The notes under the pieces are model-generated. The model was given only the letters and a program-made list of their open reading frames with translations, had not been told where the DNA came from and did not search any database. A stretch of 64,000 nucleotides of DNA from Eleftheria terrae (lineage in GTDB: Bacteria; Pseudomonadota; Gammaproteobacteria; Burkholderiales; Burkholderiaceae_C): contig NZ_CP106951.1 in assembly GCF_030419005.1 (NCBI RefSeq), positions 1,488,001 to 1,552,000 of the forward strand, written 5' to 3'. Within the stretch, counting starts at the first letter, position 1; each line of letters starts with the position of its first letter. Made by a program: the position numbers and the translations under genes. This document shows, one piece after another, positions 7,866 through 16,012 of the stretch.

Positions 7866-9599
7866 TCAGGTGCGGGCAGCGGCCCGCTCGTTCTCGCGGT
7901 CCTGCAGCAGGCGCCACTGAACCTTGCCGGTGCCGGACTTGGGCAAGACGTCGACGAACTCCACCGCGCGCGGGTACTTGTAGGCGGCCATCTGCTGCCG
8001 CGCCCAGTCCACCAGCGCGGCTTCGGTCAAGCGGCCCTGCGCCTGGGGCTTCAGCACCACCACCGCCTTCACCGACTCGCCGCGGTAAGGATCGCGCGAT
8101 GCGATGACGCAGGCTTCCTGCACATCGGGATGCCGGTAGAGCAAGGCCTCCACCTCGGCCGGCCAGACCTTGAAGCCGCTCGCATTGATCATGCGCTTGA
8201 GGCGATCGGTGATGAAGAAGTAGCCTTCCTCGTCCATGCGCCCCAGGTCGCCGGAGCGGAAGAAGGACTTGCCGTCGATCTCGATGAAGGCCGCACGGGT
8301 GGCCTCGGGATTGCGCCAGTAGCCCTTGAACACCTGCGGGCCGTGGATGACGATCTCGCCCACCTCTCCCACCGCCACCGGCTGCAAGGTGAGGGGATCG
8401 ACCACCCTGGCATCGACACCGAGGAAAGGCATGCCCAGGCATTGCAGCTTGGGCCGCTCTGGCGGGTTGGCATGCGACGGTGCGGCGGTCTCGGTCAGTC
8501 CGTAGCCTTCGGCGAAGCTCAGGCCGTACTGCTGCTGCAGCCGTTCGGCCACTGCTTCCGGCATGGCCGCGCCACCGCCACTCAGGTAGCGCAGGCTGCT
8601 GAGGTCGAAGTGCGCCATGTTGGGGCTGCCGAGCAGGTCGATGATCATCGTCGGGATGCAGGTCCAGTGCGTGACCCGGTGCCGCGAGATGAGCCGGCCG
8701 GCCAGCTCGCGGTCCCAGCGCGGCATCAGCACCACGGTGGCCCCGTTGTAGATGGGCGTGTGCATGCAGTACTGCATGCCGGTGATGTGGAACATCGGTA
8801 CCACGCCCAGCGCGACCGACTCGGGCCCCGAGTAGCCCCACAGCCCGCCGCCGATCGCGTTGTGCATCAGCGTGCGGTGACTGTGCATGCAGCCCTTGGG
8901 CAGCCCGGTGGTGCCCGAGGTGTAAGGCATCACGGCCAGGTCGTCGGCCTGCGCGGCATGCGGCGCCGGCGGGCAGCCGCGTGCCAGTGCGTCCTGCCAG
9001 CGCACGGCGCCCGACGGCAGCGGAGCATCGGCCAGCAGCCATTCGGCCATGGACGGCGGCGGGCTGTCCTCGGGGTGTTCCGCCTGTTCCGGCAAGACAT
9101 CCGCATAGCGGGTGACCAGCAGGTGACGCAGCCGGTCGGCCTCACCCAGTGCGGCATTGGCTGCCTGGACGTGGCCGGCCAGCTCGGCGCTGCAGACCAC
9201 CACCCGGGCCTGCGGGTCGGTGATGTAGTGCCGGAACTCCTCGGCGCGGTTCATCGGGTTGACGGGCACCACCACCGCGTCCGCCCGCAGGATCGCGTAG
9301 AAGGCGACGATGAACTGCGGGCAGTTCTGCATGTAGAGCAGCACCCGGTCGCCTCGCTGCACCCCCGCCACCTGCTGCAGCCAGCCGGCCAGGGCCTCGG
9401 CCTGGCGATGCAGTTCGGCATAGCTGAGTCGGTGGCCGAAGAACAGCACGGCATCCTTGTCGGGGAAGCGCCGGGCCGAGACTTCGAGGTTGAACCACAG
9501 CGAGGTCTCGGGCAGCGTCAAGCGGCGTGGCAGGCGCCTGGGCCAGAAGCTGGCATGCGGGGGATCGGCGGGAGCGAGGGGCAAGGGCGTCTCCTTCAC
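7866..9599 (-). CDS. long-chain fatty-acyl-CoA ligase (AMP-dependent synthetase)
   Basis: 577-residue ANL-superfamily enzyme that activates a carboxylate with ATP to an acyl-AMP and then to the CoA thioester. Motifs: A3 MPYTSGTTGLPKGCMHSH, A5 EGYGLTETAAPSHANPPER, A7 SGDLGRMDEEGYFFITDR, A8 RMINASGFKVWPAEVE and the A10 lysine in PKSGTGKVQWR. The pattern fits medium/long-chain fatty-acid ligases. The start is uncertain: the GTG at 9599 opens the frame, but an AAGGAG lies just inside it, six bases before a TTG at 9584 that may be the true start. It is transcribed away from the Ser/Thr kinase with no obvious partner gene. Confidence 0.9.
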   Translation of the reverse strand: MKETPLPLAPADPPHASFWPRRLPRRLTLPETSLWFNLEVSARRFPDKDAVLFFGHRLSYAELHRQAEALAGWLQQVAGVQRGDRVLLYMQNCPQFIVAFYAILRADAVVVPVNPMNRAEEFRHYITDPQARVVVCSAELAGHVQAANAALGEADRLRHLLVTRYADVLPEQAEHPEDSPPPSMAEWLLADAPLPSGAVRWQDALARGCPPAPHAAQADDLAVMPYTSGTTGLPKGCMHSHRTLMHNAIGGGLWGYSGPESVALGVVPMFHITGMQYCMHTPIYNGATVVLMPRWDRELAGRLISRHRVTHWTCIPTMIIDLLGSPNMAHFDLSSLRYLSGGGAAMPEAVAERLQQQYGLSFAEGYGLTETAAPSHANPPERPKLQCLGMPFLGVDARVVDPLTLQPVAVGEVGEIVIHGPQVFKGYWRNPEATRAAFIEIDGKSFFRSGDLGRMDEEGYFFITDRLKRMINASGFKVWPAEVEALLYRHPDVQEACVIASRDPYRGESVKAVVVLKPQAQGRLTEAALVDWARQQMAAYKYPRAVEFVDVLPKSGTGKVQWRLLQDRENERAAART

Positions 9600-9710
9600 G
9601 GCTGGGCCCTGACCTTACGGTGGGCTCGGGGTGCAGTACATCGGACAAAACGCTAGCGAGTTGTCACCCGGGCGACAGCCCTGCCGACCCTGCCAGGCCG
9701 CGTCCCGCCC

Positions 9711-11024
9711 TCATTGGCGCGGCCGGCGCAGCGTGGGCGCATGCCCGCCCTGCACTCCCTGCCCCACCTGCACCGCCAGTGCCGCAACGGCCGGCGCAGC
9801 CAACCACCGGGCCCCCACCGGCGGTGCAGCGCGGCTTCGCTGCAGGCTCCAGACCCACCACGCCCCCCCGGCCAATAGCGCAACAAAAAGCGTCGCCAGC
9901 GCCGCCTTGCGCCGGCCGCCGCGCAGCGCCTCGCGCAAGCGCTCCATGGCCGAACGGTTCGCAGGCCGCCGCACACCCGATGCGCGGTCGCGCCGCCGCG
10001 GCTCTGCGGCGGCCGCAGTGGCCGGCTGCCACTCCACCACCGGCGCAGCCAGGCCGTCGAGCGCGGCACGAAAGACGGCCACGCTCTGCGGCCGGTCCTT
10101 GGGCGGCACGGCGAGCGCCCAATCGATGGCCGCCAGGAAATGCTCGCTGTACTGACGCCGGCCGGGGAAGGCCTGCTGCACCATGCGGCCGACTTCGCGC
10201 GCCGGCTTGAGCTGGTCGCGGATTGCGCGTGCGGCCGAGGGCACGGGCGCCTCCTGGTTCAGGCAGTAGTGAACCACCGCGGCCAACCCATAGAGATCGG
10301 TCCAGGGACCTTGCTTCAGATGCGTCGCATCGGCGTACTGCTCGATCGGTGCATACGATGGCTTGAGGATGGCGGTGAGGTTCTGCGTGCGGTCGCTGAT
10401 GACGCGGCGTGCCGCGCCGAAGTCGAGCAGGACCGGCCGCCCGTTGCGCAGCAGCAGGATGTTGTCGGGGGCGATGTCGCGATGGAAGCAGGACTTGCCA
10501 TGCATCTCCTCCAGCGCCCCCAGCAGCGGCCGCAGCAGGGCCCGCAGCCACTCCTCCTTGGGCGGCGCCGACATGCGGCCACAGGCCTGCTGCAAGGTGA
10601 TTCCTTCGTAATAGGGCATCACCATGTAGGCCGTGTTGTTGGCCCGCCAGAACCGGTAGACCTTCACCAGCGCGGGATGGTCGAAGCGGGCCAGCAGCTT
10701 GGCTTCGTTCTCGAAGGAGCGCAGCCCGATCGCGAAGGTCTCGGCCAGGGACCGCGAACGCAGCGTGACCGCGCCGCCCCGTCCTCGTGCGGCGAGCGCC
10801 GCCGGCAGGTACTCCTTGATGGCCACCTGCCGTTCCAGGCCGTGGTCAAGGGCCAGGTACACAATGGCGAAGCCGCCACTGCCGATGACTTTCTGGATCT
10901 CGAACTCGAACAGGCGCGTGCCAGGAGGCAGGGCGTCCTGGTGGTGATCGGCCGGCCGCGAGAACAGCGATCCGGTTGCCGGCGCAAAAGCGGCTGGGCG
11001 CGGCAGGGCGGGCATGCAAGGCAT
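9711..11024 (-). CDS. membrane-anchored serine/threonine protein kinase
   Basis: 437 residues from the ATG at 11024. A Hanks-type kinase domain occupies about 35-300: glycine loop IGSGGFAIVYLA, VAIK lysine, catalytic loop HRDIAPDNILL (H181, D183), DFGAAR magnesium loop and APIEQYA activation segment. All catalytic residues are present, so it should be active. After about residue 325 come a basic linker and one transmembrane helix (KAALATLFVALLAGGAWWVW) with a short C-terminal tail. The in-frame region upstream of 11024 is Arg-rich and not kinase-like, so the internal ATG is preferred. No phosphatase or FHA protein is adjacent, and targets are unknown. Confidence 0.88.
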   Translation of the reverse strand: MPCMPALPRPAAFAPATGSLFSRPADHHQDALPPGTRLFEFEIQKVIGSGGFAIVYLALDHGLERQVAIKEYLPAALAARGRGGAVTLRSRSLAETFAIGLRSFENEAKLLARFDHPALVKVYRFWRANNTAYMVMPYYEGITLQQACGRMSAPPKEEWLRALLRPLLGALEEMHGKSCFHRDIAPDNILLLRNGRPVLLDFGAARRVISDRTQNLTAILKPSYAPIEQYADATHLKQGPWTDLYGLAAVVHYCLNQEAPVPSAARAIRDQLKPAREVGRMVQQAFPGRRQYSEHFLAAIDWALAVPPKDRPQSVAVFRAALDGLAAPVVEWQPATAAAAEPRRRDRASGVRRPANRSAMERLREALRGGRRKAALATLFVALLAGGAWWVWSLQRSRAAPPVGARWLAAPAVAALAVQVGQGVQGGHAPTLRRPRQ

Positions 11025-11247
11025 CGATGGGTCAGGCTGCGCCGAGCTTAACGCAGGCTGACGCCGCAGCCCCCGCCCTGCCGGCTGCCGCGCCGGCAGC
11101 CGGGCGCTCCGTCCGCCGGCTTCGCTGCACCTGGGACAAAACCGGACGTCTCGAGCGTGGTACGAATCAGACGCTTCAGCGCGACAGAAATCCGGGAGAA
11201 CCCCAAATCTGTCCCGCAAGTGCTTGTCATGAAACGGCTTTGTCGAT

Positions 11248-11271
11248 CATTGCGGATTCCGCAATGCGGTA
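11248..11271. promoter_or_regulatory. operator-like nested palindrome upstream of porin
   Basis: CATTGCGG-ATT-CCGCAATG is an exact inverted repeat (11248-11266). It overlaps a second, TTCCGC-AAT-GCGGTA (11257-11271, one mismatch), and GCAAT-gcggt-ATTGC (11261-11275). The 15-bp TTCCGC-N3-GCGGAA pattern resembles IclR-family operators. That assignment is inference; the palindromes themselves are seen. Confidence 0.45.
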
Positions 11272-11467
11272 TTGCGTTGCATGACATCCCCCCATCTCAG
11301 GGTGATCCCTATTCTTCGCTGCAAAGTTGATCACGAGTTGTAAAGCCGGGCCGCCGCGCAGAAACGGCAGTCAGCGAGCTTGCACACGGGGTCCCCGGCC
11401 GATGCGGTGCGTGGTCCGGTTGCATCCGGCACGCGACGCCGCAGGTGGCAGACACCGTTCATTTCGC

Positions 11468-11487
11468 CGCCCAAGTGGGGCGTTTTT
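11468..11487 (+). terminator. terminator-like hairpin in the porin leader
   Basis: CGCCC-AAGTG-GGGCG followed directly by TTTTT, ending 21 bases before the porin start codon and just before its ribosome site. The stem is short (5 bp) but all G/C. It could attenuate the porin transcript, end a leader RNA, or stabilise the mRNA 5' end. Confidence 0.4.
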
Positions 11488-11508
11488 CATAACCCACAGG
11501 AGATTTCG

Positions 11509-12570
11509 ATGGCAATCAAACAAATTGCACTGGCAGCGATGACGCTGGCAGCAGCCGCAGCTGCAAATGCACAAAGCTCGGTCACCATCTACGGTGTGGC
11601 CGATGCCTTCTTCCAATACGCCAAGGCCGACAAGAGCGTCACCCGCCTGCAGTCCGGTGGCCTCAACGGTTCGCGCATCGGTTTCCGCGGCACGGAAGAC
11701 CTGGGTGGCGGCCTGCGCGCGATCTTCACGATCGAAAGCGGCATCAACCTGGACGACGGCACCAACGGCCAGGGCGCGATGTGGGGCCGTCAGGCCTTCG
11801 TCGGCCTGGGCGGCAACTTCGGTACCGTCACGCTGGGCCGCCAGTACAGCAGCCTGTACTTCGCTTCCGGCGACTTCAGCGCCTTCTCGAACGGCACCTA
11901 TGGCGCCAGCACCGCTGTGATCGGCGGCCTGGGCGGCTATGAGCCGGTTCGCGGTTCCGTCAACAGCGGCACCGGCAACAGCGGCCCGGCACGGGTGAAC
12001 AACTCCATCAAGTACGAAACCCCGTCCTTCGGCGGCTTCAAGGTGGGTGGCCTGTGGGGCTTCGGCGAGGCCGACGGTGGCAACAACAAGACCCGCGTTG
12101 CCGACCTGTATGCCCGCTACACCTCCGGCCCGATCGATGCGATGCTGTCGTTCATCGACGACCGTGCTGCAGCCCCGACGCCCGACCTCGAGCGCCGTAC
12201 CATCACCGCTGGCGCTGCCTACACCCTGGGTGCATTCCGCATCCTGGGCGGCTACATGAAGGTCGATGACCGCAGCACCAACGACGTCGACGGCGACGGC
12301 TTCTGGATCGGCGGCGACTGGCGCTTTGGCTCGAACCTGCTGCGTGCCCAGTACGTGGCGAACCAGCCGGACGCCGACGACCGTGACACCCAGGCCTTTG
12401 GCATCGGCTATCAGTACGACCTGTCCAAGCGCACCGCGATCTACAGCTCGCTGACGCACTTCAAGAACGACGGTCCCACCCGTTGGCACTCTGGCGTGCC
12501 GGCCGGCAACTTCACCGACGGCACCGACAACGTCAACGAATTCGTCGTCGGCGTTCGCCACTCCTTCTAA
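11509..12570 (+). CDS. outer-membrane porin, Burkholderiales trimeric type
   Basis: 353-residue general diffusion porin (Porin_4/OmpC-like family). The ATG at 11509 has a CAGGAG ribosome site and opens a signal peptide cleaved after ANA (MAIKQIALAAMTLAAAAAANA). The mature N-terminus QSSVTIYGVADAFFQYAK and the motif SRIGFRGTEDLGGGLRAIFTIESG are typical, as are alternating beta strands and the C-terminal phenylalanine (VVGVRHSF) recognised by the BAM complex. Codon use is close to that of highly expressed genes. A structured leader precedes it and a terminator follows. Solute preference is unknown. Confidence 0.95.
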   Translation: MAIKQIALAAMTLAAAAAANAQSSVTIYGVADAFFQYAKADKSVTRLQSGGLNGSRIGFRGTEDLGGGLRAIFTIESGINLDDGTNGQGAMWGRQAFVGLGGNFGTVTLGRQYSSLYFASGDFSAFSNGTYGASTAVIGGLGGYEPVRGSVNSGTGNSGPARVNNSIKYETPSFGGFKVGGLWGFGEADGGNNKTRVADLYARYTSGPIDAMLSFIDDRAAAPTPDLERRTITAGAAYTLGAFRILGGYMKVDDRSTNDVDGDGFWIGGDWRFGSNLLRAQYVANQPDADDRDTQAFGIGYQYDLSKRTAIYSSLTHFKNDGPTRWHSGVPAGNFTDGTDNVNEFVVGVRHSF

Positions 12571-12581
12571 GGAATGGCACA

Positions 12582-12611
12582 CCGCGTCACGCGCCTCCAG
12601 GCGTGACGCGG
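12582..12611 (+). terminator. strong hairpin after the porin stop
   Basis: CCGCGTCACGC (12582-12592) pairs perfectly with GCGTGACGCGG (12601-12611) around an 8-nt loop, 11 bases after the porin stop codon. It has no T-run, so it is more likely a 3' stabilising hairpin than the terminator itself. Confidence 0.5.
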
Positions 12612-12651
12612 CACGGTTGAAAGGTTGAACAAGAGGTTCCGACCTCCTTCG

Positions 12652-12704
12652 GGGTCTGGGTCCAGGGGCGCAAGCCCTGCGGCCCCAGGCCCCATTTTTC
12701 TTTT
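12652..12704 (+). terminator. putative rho-independent terminator of the porin
   Basis: GGGTCTGGG (12652-12660) pairs with CCCAGGCCC (12684-12692), one G-U pair, enclosing an inner hairpin GGGC-GCAA-GCCC with a GNRA loop (12666-12677). It is followed by ATTTTTCTTTT (12694-12704). The position between convergent porin and EAL genes fits termination. Confidence 0.55.
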
Positions 12705-12717
12705 GGGGCCGGCGAAT

Positions 12718-13980
12718 TCAGTCGCTGCTGCTGTCCCAGGCGATGTCGCCGCCCAGCACCAGGCGGCGGCCACCCAGCGTGAGGCTGACCGAGACCGTCA
12801 CGCACATGCGGGCTCCGGTGATGCTCAGGTAGGGCCGCGTGACCTGCACCTGGCCTGCGGCCTGCAAGGCCCGGCGGAAATACGGGCGACGCGCCCAGCG
12901 GGCCTGGCTCGCATCGGCAAGGGGAGCGAATTGCACTGGGCGCTCCGCCTCGTAGCGGGGCGAGGCGACGTTGTCCCCCACCTGCACGCCCTGCTCGTCC
13001 AATAGGTAGCACAGCTCGGCGGCCGGCAGGTCAAGGAACGCGCGGCAGGCTTGCGCCTGCGAGCCACCAGCGGCGATCTCCACGGCGGCCTGGGCCAGCG
13101 CAGCACGGTACGGCGCCAGCCGTTCCCGTGAACGGCGCTCGCTCAGTTCGTGCTGCTCATCGAAGCGGCTCCACACCGCGTCCAGCAGGCTCGGTGCAGC
13201 ACGCTCGGTGAACAGGTCGATCGCAGGCCGGCCGAACAGGTAACCCTGCACGAAGTCGACACCACATTCGAGCGCGACGTAACCCTCGTCCAGCGTCTCG
13301 ATGCCTTCGCACAGCACCAGCGCTCCGCATTCGTGCAGCAGCGAGGTCATCTGCGCCACCAGGCGGGCGACGCTGGGCTGCAAGGCGGCGCGCTGCACCA
13401 CCCGGCGATCGAACTTCACGATTTCCGGCCGGATCTGCCAGACGCGGTCGAAGTTGGAATGGCCGGCACCGAAGTCGTCCAGCGCCAGCAGGCAGCCCAG
13501 TTCGTGGGCCAGCTCCACCGCGCTGCCGAAGCGCTCGTCCTCGCTGATCGCATCCTCGGTCACTTCCAGCACCAGCTGCTCGGGCCGCAGGTTGAACTGC
13601 TCGGTGAGGCTCTTCATATAGCCCGGCGTGCCGCGCTGCGGCCCCTGGGCAAAGACGGCCGGGTGGACGTTCAGGAACAGCCAGTGGTCGGCACGGGCCT
13701 GCCGCGCGAAGTTGGCGGAATGCAGCCAGCGGCACATCCGGTCGACGTACACCAGCTCGTCCGCCGAGCGGCAGGCCGCCAGCACCTGCGGAGGCGGCAC
13801 CGGCCGCCCCTGTGCGTCACAGGCGCGCAGCAGGGCTTCATGGCCCACCGCGCGCCGGTGCGCCAGGCTGAAGATGGGCTGGAAATGGCTGCTCAGCCGC
13901 AGCTCTCCATGCATGCAGGTCCATTGCTGCCCGTCGAAGATGAGCGGCGGCATTTGCGCGTCGAAGGCGGCGGCGGGCAC
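12718..13980 (-). CDS. EAL-domain c-di-GMP phosphodiesterase with C-terminal sensor-like domain
   Basis: 420 residues from a GTG at 13980. An EAL domain fills about 25-265: GHEALLR, FLNVHP (Asn), LEVTED (Glu), LALDDFGAGHSN (Asp pair), VKFDR (Lys), LCEGIET (Glu) and VQGYLFGRP (Gln). All catalytic residues are present, so hydrolysis of c-di-GMP to pGpG is expected. The C-terminal 140 residues look like a small Cache/PAS-type ligand fold (FLDLPAAELCYLLDEQGVQVG; RPYFRRALQAAGQVQVTRPY), an unusual C-terminal place for a sensor. There is no transmembrane segment, so it is probably cytoplasmic. Confidence 0.87.
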   Translation of the reverse strand: MPAAAFDAQMPPLIFDGQQWTCMHGELRLSSHFQPIFSLAHRRAVGHEALLRACDAQGRPVPPPQVLAACRSADELVYVDRMCRWLHSANFARQARADHWLFLNVHPAVFAQGPQRGTPGYMKSLTEQFNLRPEQLVLEVTEDAISEDERFGSAVELAHELGCLLALDDFGAGHSNFDRVWQIRPEIVKFDRRVVQRAALQPSVARLVAQMTSLLHECGALVLCEGIETLDEGYVALECGVDFVQGYLFGRPAIDLFTERAAPSLLDAVWSRFDEQHELSERRSRERLAPYRAALAQAAVEIAAGGSQAQACRAFLDLPAAELCYLLDEQGVQVGDNVASPRYEAERPVQFAPLADASQARWARRPYFRRALQAAGQVQVTRPYLSITGARMCVTVSVSLTLGGRRLVLGGDIAWDSSSD

Positions 13981-14169
13981 GATGGGGGTGTTGTGGAATC
14001 CAGGCTCCGCGCAGCTTAGCAGTCACCCTACTTTTTGAAACACGGGTTGGCCGCAGCAAATCGGGCGCAGTTCACAAAAGCGGCGCGCTCGGCAAAAAAC
14101 AGCGCAGGCCGGCACAATGGCCGCCCTTCCTGTCTCGCGGGCCGCCCGGTGCGGCCGGATAGTGCATCC

Positions 14170-15060
14170 ATGAACCACGGCATCGTCTTCGCCGCCCTCG
14201 CCTACACGCTGTGGGGCCTGTTTCCGCTCTACTTCAAGGCACTGCAGGGCATCGCCTCGGTCGAGGTGGTGTTGCACCGCGTCGTGTGGTCACTGGTGTT
14301 CGTGTTGCTGGTGCTGGCAGTGCGCCGGCAATGGGCGTGGCTGGGCCAGGCCGCGCGGCAGCCGCGGCTGGTCGGGGCCTTCGCGGCCAGCGGCCTCCTG
14401 CTCTCGGCCAACTGGTTCACCTACATCTGGGCGGTACAGCACGGCCGGGTGGTGGACGCGAGCCTCGGCTACTTCATCACGCCCCTGGTGAATGTGGTGA
14501 TGGGCCGGCTCGTGCTGCACGAGCGGCTGCGGCGCGGTCAGTGGGCGGCGGTGGCGCTGGCGGCCGGTGGCGTGGCCTGGCTCACCTGGTCGGCCGGCAC
14601 GTTGCCGTGGATCGGGCTGATCCTGGCCGCGACCTTCGCCACCTACGGGCTGTTGCGCAAGGTGGCGGTACTGGGGCCGCTGGAAGGCCTGGCGCTGGAG
14701 ACGCTGCTGCTCTTCCCGATCGCCCTCGCGGTGCTGCTGTGGCAGACGGCCCAGGGCAGCAATGCCTTCGCCACCGCACCGGCCGCCACCCAGGGGCTGT
14801 TGATGCTGGCCGGGCCGATCACCGCGGTGCCGCTGCTGCTGTTTGCCGCCGGTGCGCGCCGCATCACGCTCGCGACGCTGGGGCTGCTGCAGTACATCGG
14901 CCCGACCCTGCAGCTGCTGCTCGGGCTCTGGCTCTACCACGAGCCCTTCGCACCGGCCACCGCGCTGGGTTACGGCGCCATCTGGGGCGCCTTGCTGGTC
15001 TACTCGCTGGAAGGCGCCTGGCATGCGCGACGGCCGGCGCCGCCGCTGGCCGCAAGCTGA
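14170..15060 (+). CDS. rarD: RarD-type EamA transporter
   Basis: 296-residue drug/metabolite-transporter protein with about ten transmembrane helices. MNHGIVFAALAYTLWGLFPL, YFKAL, HRVVWSL, the NWFTYIWAVQHGRVVDASLG block and GYFITPLVNV are hallmarks of RarD. The ATG at 14170 starts directly before the first helix; the in-frame extension upstream lacks hydrophobic character. RarD was named for a chloramphenicol-sensitivity effect, and its substrate is not established. It appears monocistronic. Confidence 0.92.
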   Translation: MNHGIVFAALAYTLWGLFPLYFKALQGIASVEVVLHRVVWSLVFVLLVLAVRRQWAWLGQAARQPRLVGAFAASGLLLSANWFTYIWAVQHGRVVDASLGYFITPLVNVVMGRLVLHERLRRGQWAAVALAAGGVAWLTWSAGTLPWIGLILAATFATYGLLRKVAVLGPLEGLALETLLLFPIALAVLLWQTAQGSNAFATAPAATQGLLMLAGPITAVPLLLFAAGARRITLATLGLLQYIGPTLQLLLGLWLYHEPFAPATALGYGAIWGALLVYSLEGAWHARRPAPPLAAS

Positions 15061-15090
15061 GGCGCCGCGGCAGGCGGCAGGCTGGGCTGC

Positions 15091-15906
15091 TTACTCGTCG
15101 TCGCCGCCAAGCACGCCGCCCAACAGGCCGCCCACCGCGAAGCCGCCCAGCAGCGAGCCTTCCTCGCGGCTGCGGCCCCCGGCCTGCGGCGCTGCCGCGA
15201 AGACGCGCGAGGCGAGCCGCGAGAACGGCAGCGATTGCAGCCACACGGTGCCCGGGCCGGTCAGCTTGGCGAGGAACAGGCCCTCGCCGCCGAACAGCGC
15301 CGTCTTGATCTTGCCAACGTACTGGATCTCGAAGTCGACGCTGGGCGTGTAGGCCACCACGCAGCCGGTGTCGACCATCAGGGTCTGGCCGGGCTGCAGT
15401 TCACGGCGCACCACGGTGCCGCCGGCATGCACGAAGGCCAGGCCGTCGCCTTCGAGCTTCTGCATGATGAAGCCCTCGCCGCCGAAGAAGCCCACCGAGA
15501 GCTTCTGCTGGAAGGCAATGCCCAGCGAGACGCCGCGGGCTGCAGCCAGGAAGGCGTCCTTCTGGCACAGCAGCATGCCGCCCAGCTGGCGCAGGTCCAT
15601 CGGCAGGATCTTGCCCGGGTAGGGCGCGGCGAAGGCCACCCGCTTCTTGCCATGCGCCTGGTTGGTGTAGATGGTGGTGAAGAGCGATTCCCCCGTCACC
15701 AGCCGCTTGCCGGCACCCAGCAGCTTGCCGAAGAAGCCGCCCTGCTGCTGCGAGCCATCGCCGAACACCGTGTCCATCTCGATGCCGGCGTCCATGAACA
15801 TCATGCTGCCGGCCTCGCCGACCGCGGCCTCGCCGGGATCCAGCTCGATTTCCACGAACTGCATCTCGGCGCCCTTGATCTCGAAGTCCACCACGTCCAT
15901 CGCCAT
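15091..15906 (-). CDS. AIM24/TIGR00266-family protein
   Basis: 271-residue beta-rich protein of the AIM24 family (tryptophan-RNA-binding attenuator-like fold). Features include [20 protein letters not shown], a Gly/Gln-rich loop, [20 protein letters not shown] and its near-repeat [20 protein letters not shown], and a Gly-rich C-terminus ending in acidic residues ([11 protein letters not shown]). The ATG at 15906 has an AAAGGA ribosome site eight bases upstream. The molecular function in bacteria is unknown; yeast Aim24 helps organise mitochondrial inner-membrane complexes. It lies 106 nt downstream of cphA on the same strand and may share its transcript. Confidence 0.87.
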   Translation of the reverse strand: MAMDVVDFEIKGAEMQFVEIELDPGEAAVGEAGSMMFMDAGIEMDTVFGDGSQQQGGFFGKLLGAGKRLVTGESLFTTIYTNQAHGKKRVAFAAPYPGKILPMDLRQLGGMLLCQKDAFLAAARGVSLGIAFQQKLSVGFFGGEGFIMQKLEGDGLAFVHAGGTVVRRELQPGQTLMVDTGCVVAYTPSVDFEIQYVGKIKTALFGGEGLFLAKLTGPGTVWLQSLPFSRLASRVFAAAPQAGGRSREEGSLLGGFAVGGLLGGVLGGDDE

Positions 15907-16012
15907 GATCTGATCCTTTCCCACCCGACGGTAGCCAATGACGGCGGGATGGTAGCCGATGGACAAGAGCCCGCCAGCCCCCCGCGCGGAGGAGGACCGG
16001 CGGGCCCGGCGC

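Larger units (their letters stand above)
11025..11508. promoter_or_regulatory. intergenic control region upstream of the porin
   Basis: 484 bases without a convincing gene between the divergent kinase and porin genes, lower in GC than the surroundings at 11180-11345. It contains a perfect palindrome at 11248-11266 and a hairpin with a T5 run at 11468-11487, both listed separately. The length and composition imply a long porin leader. No sigma-70 pair of good quality was found by eye. Confidence 0.6.

Noticed and set aside
12688..12710. GGCCCC-N11-GGGGCC as a minus-strand terminator of the EAL gene
   Set aside because: The run of A/T bases lies in the loop rather than after the stem, so it does not form an intrinsic terminator in that direction.
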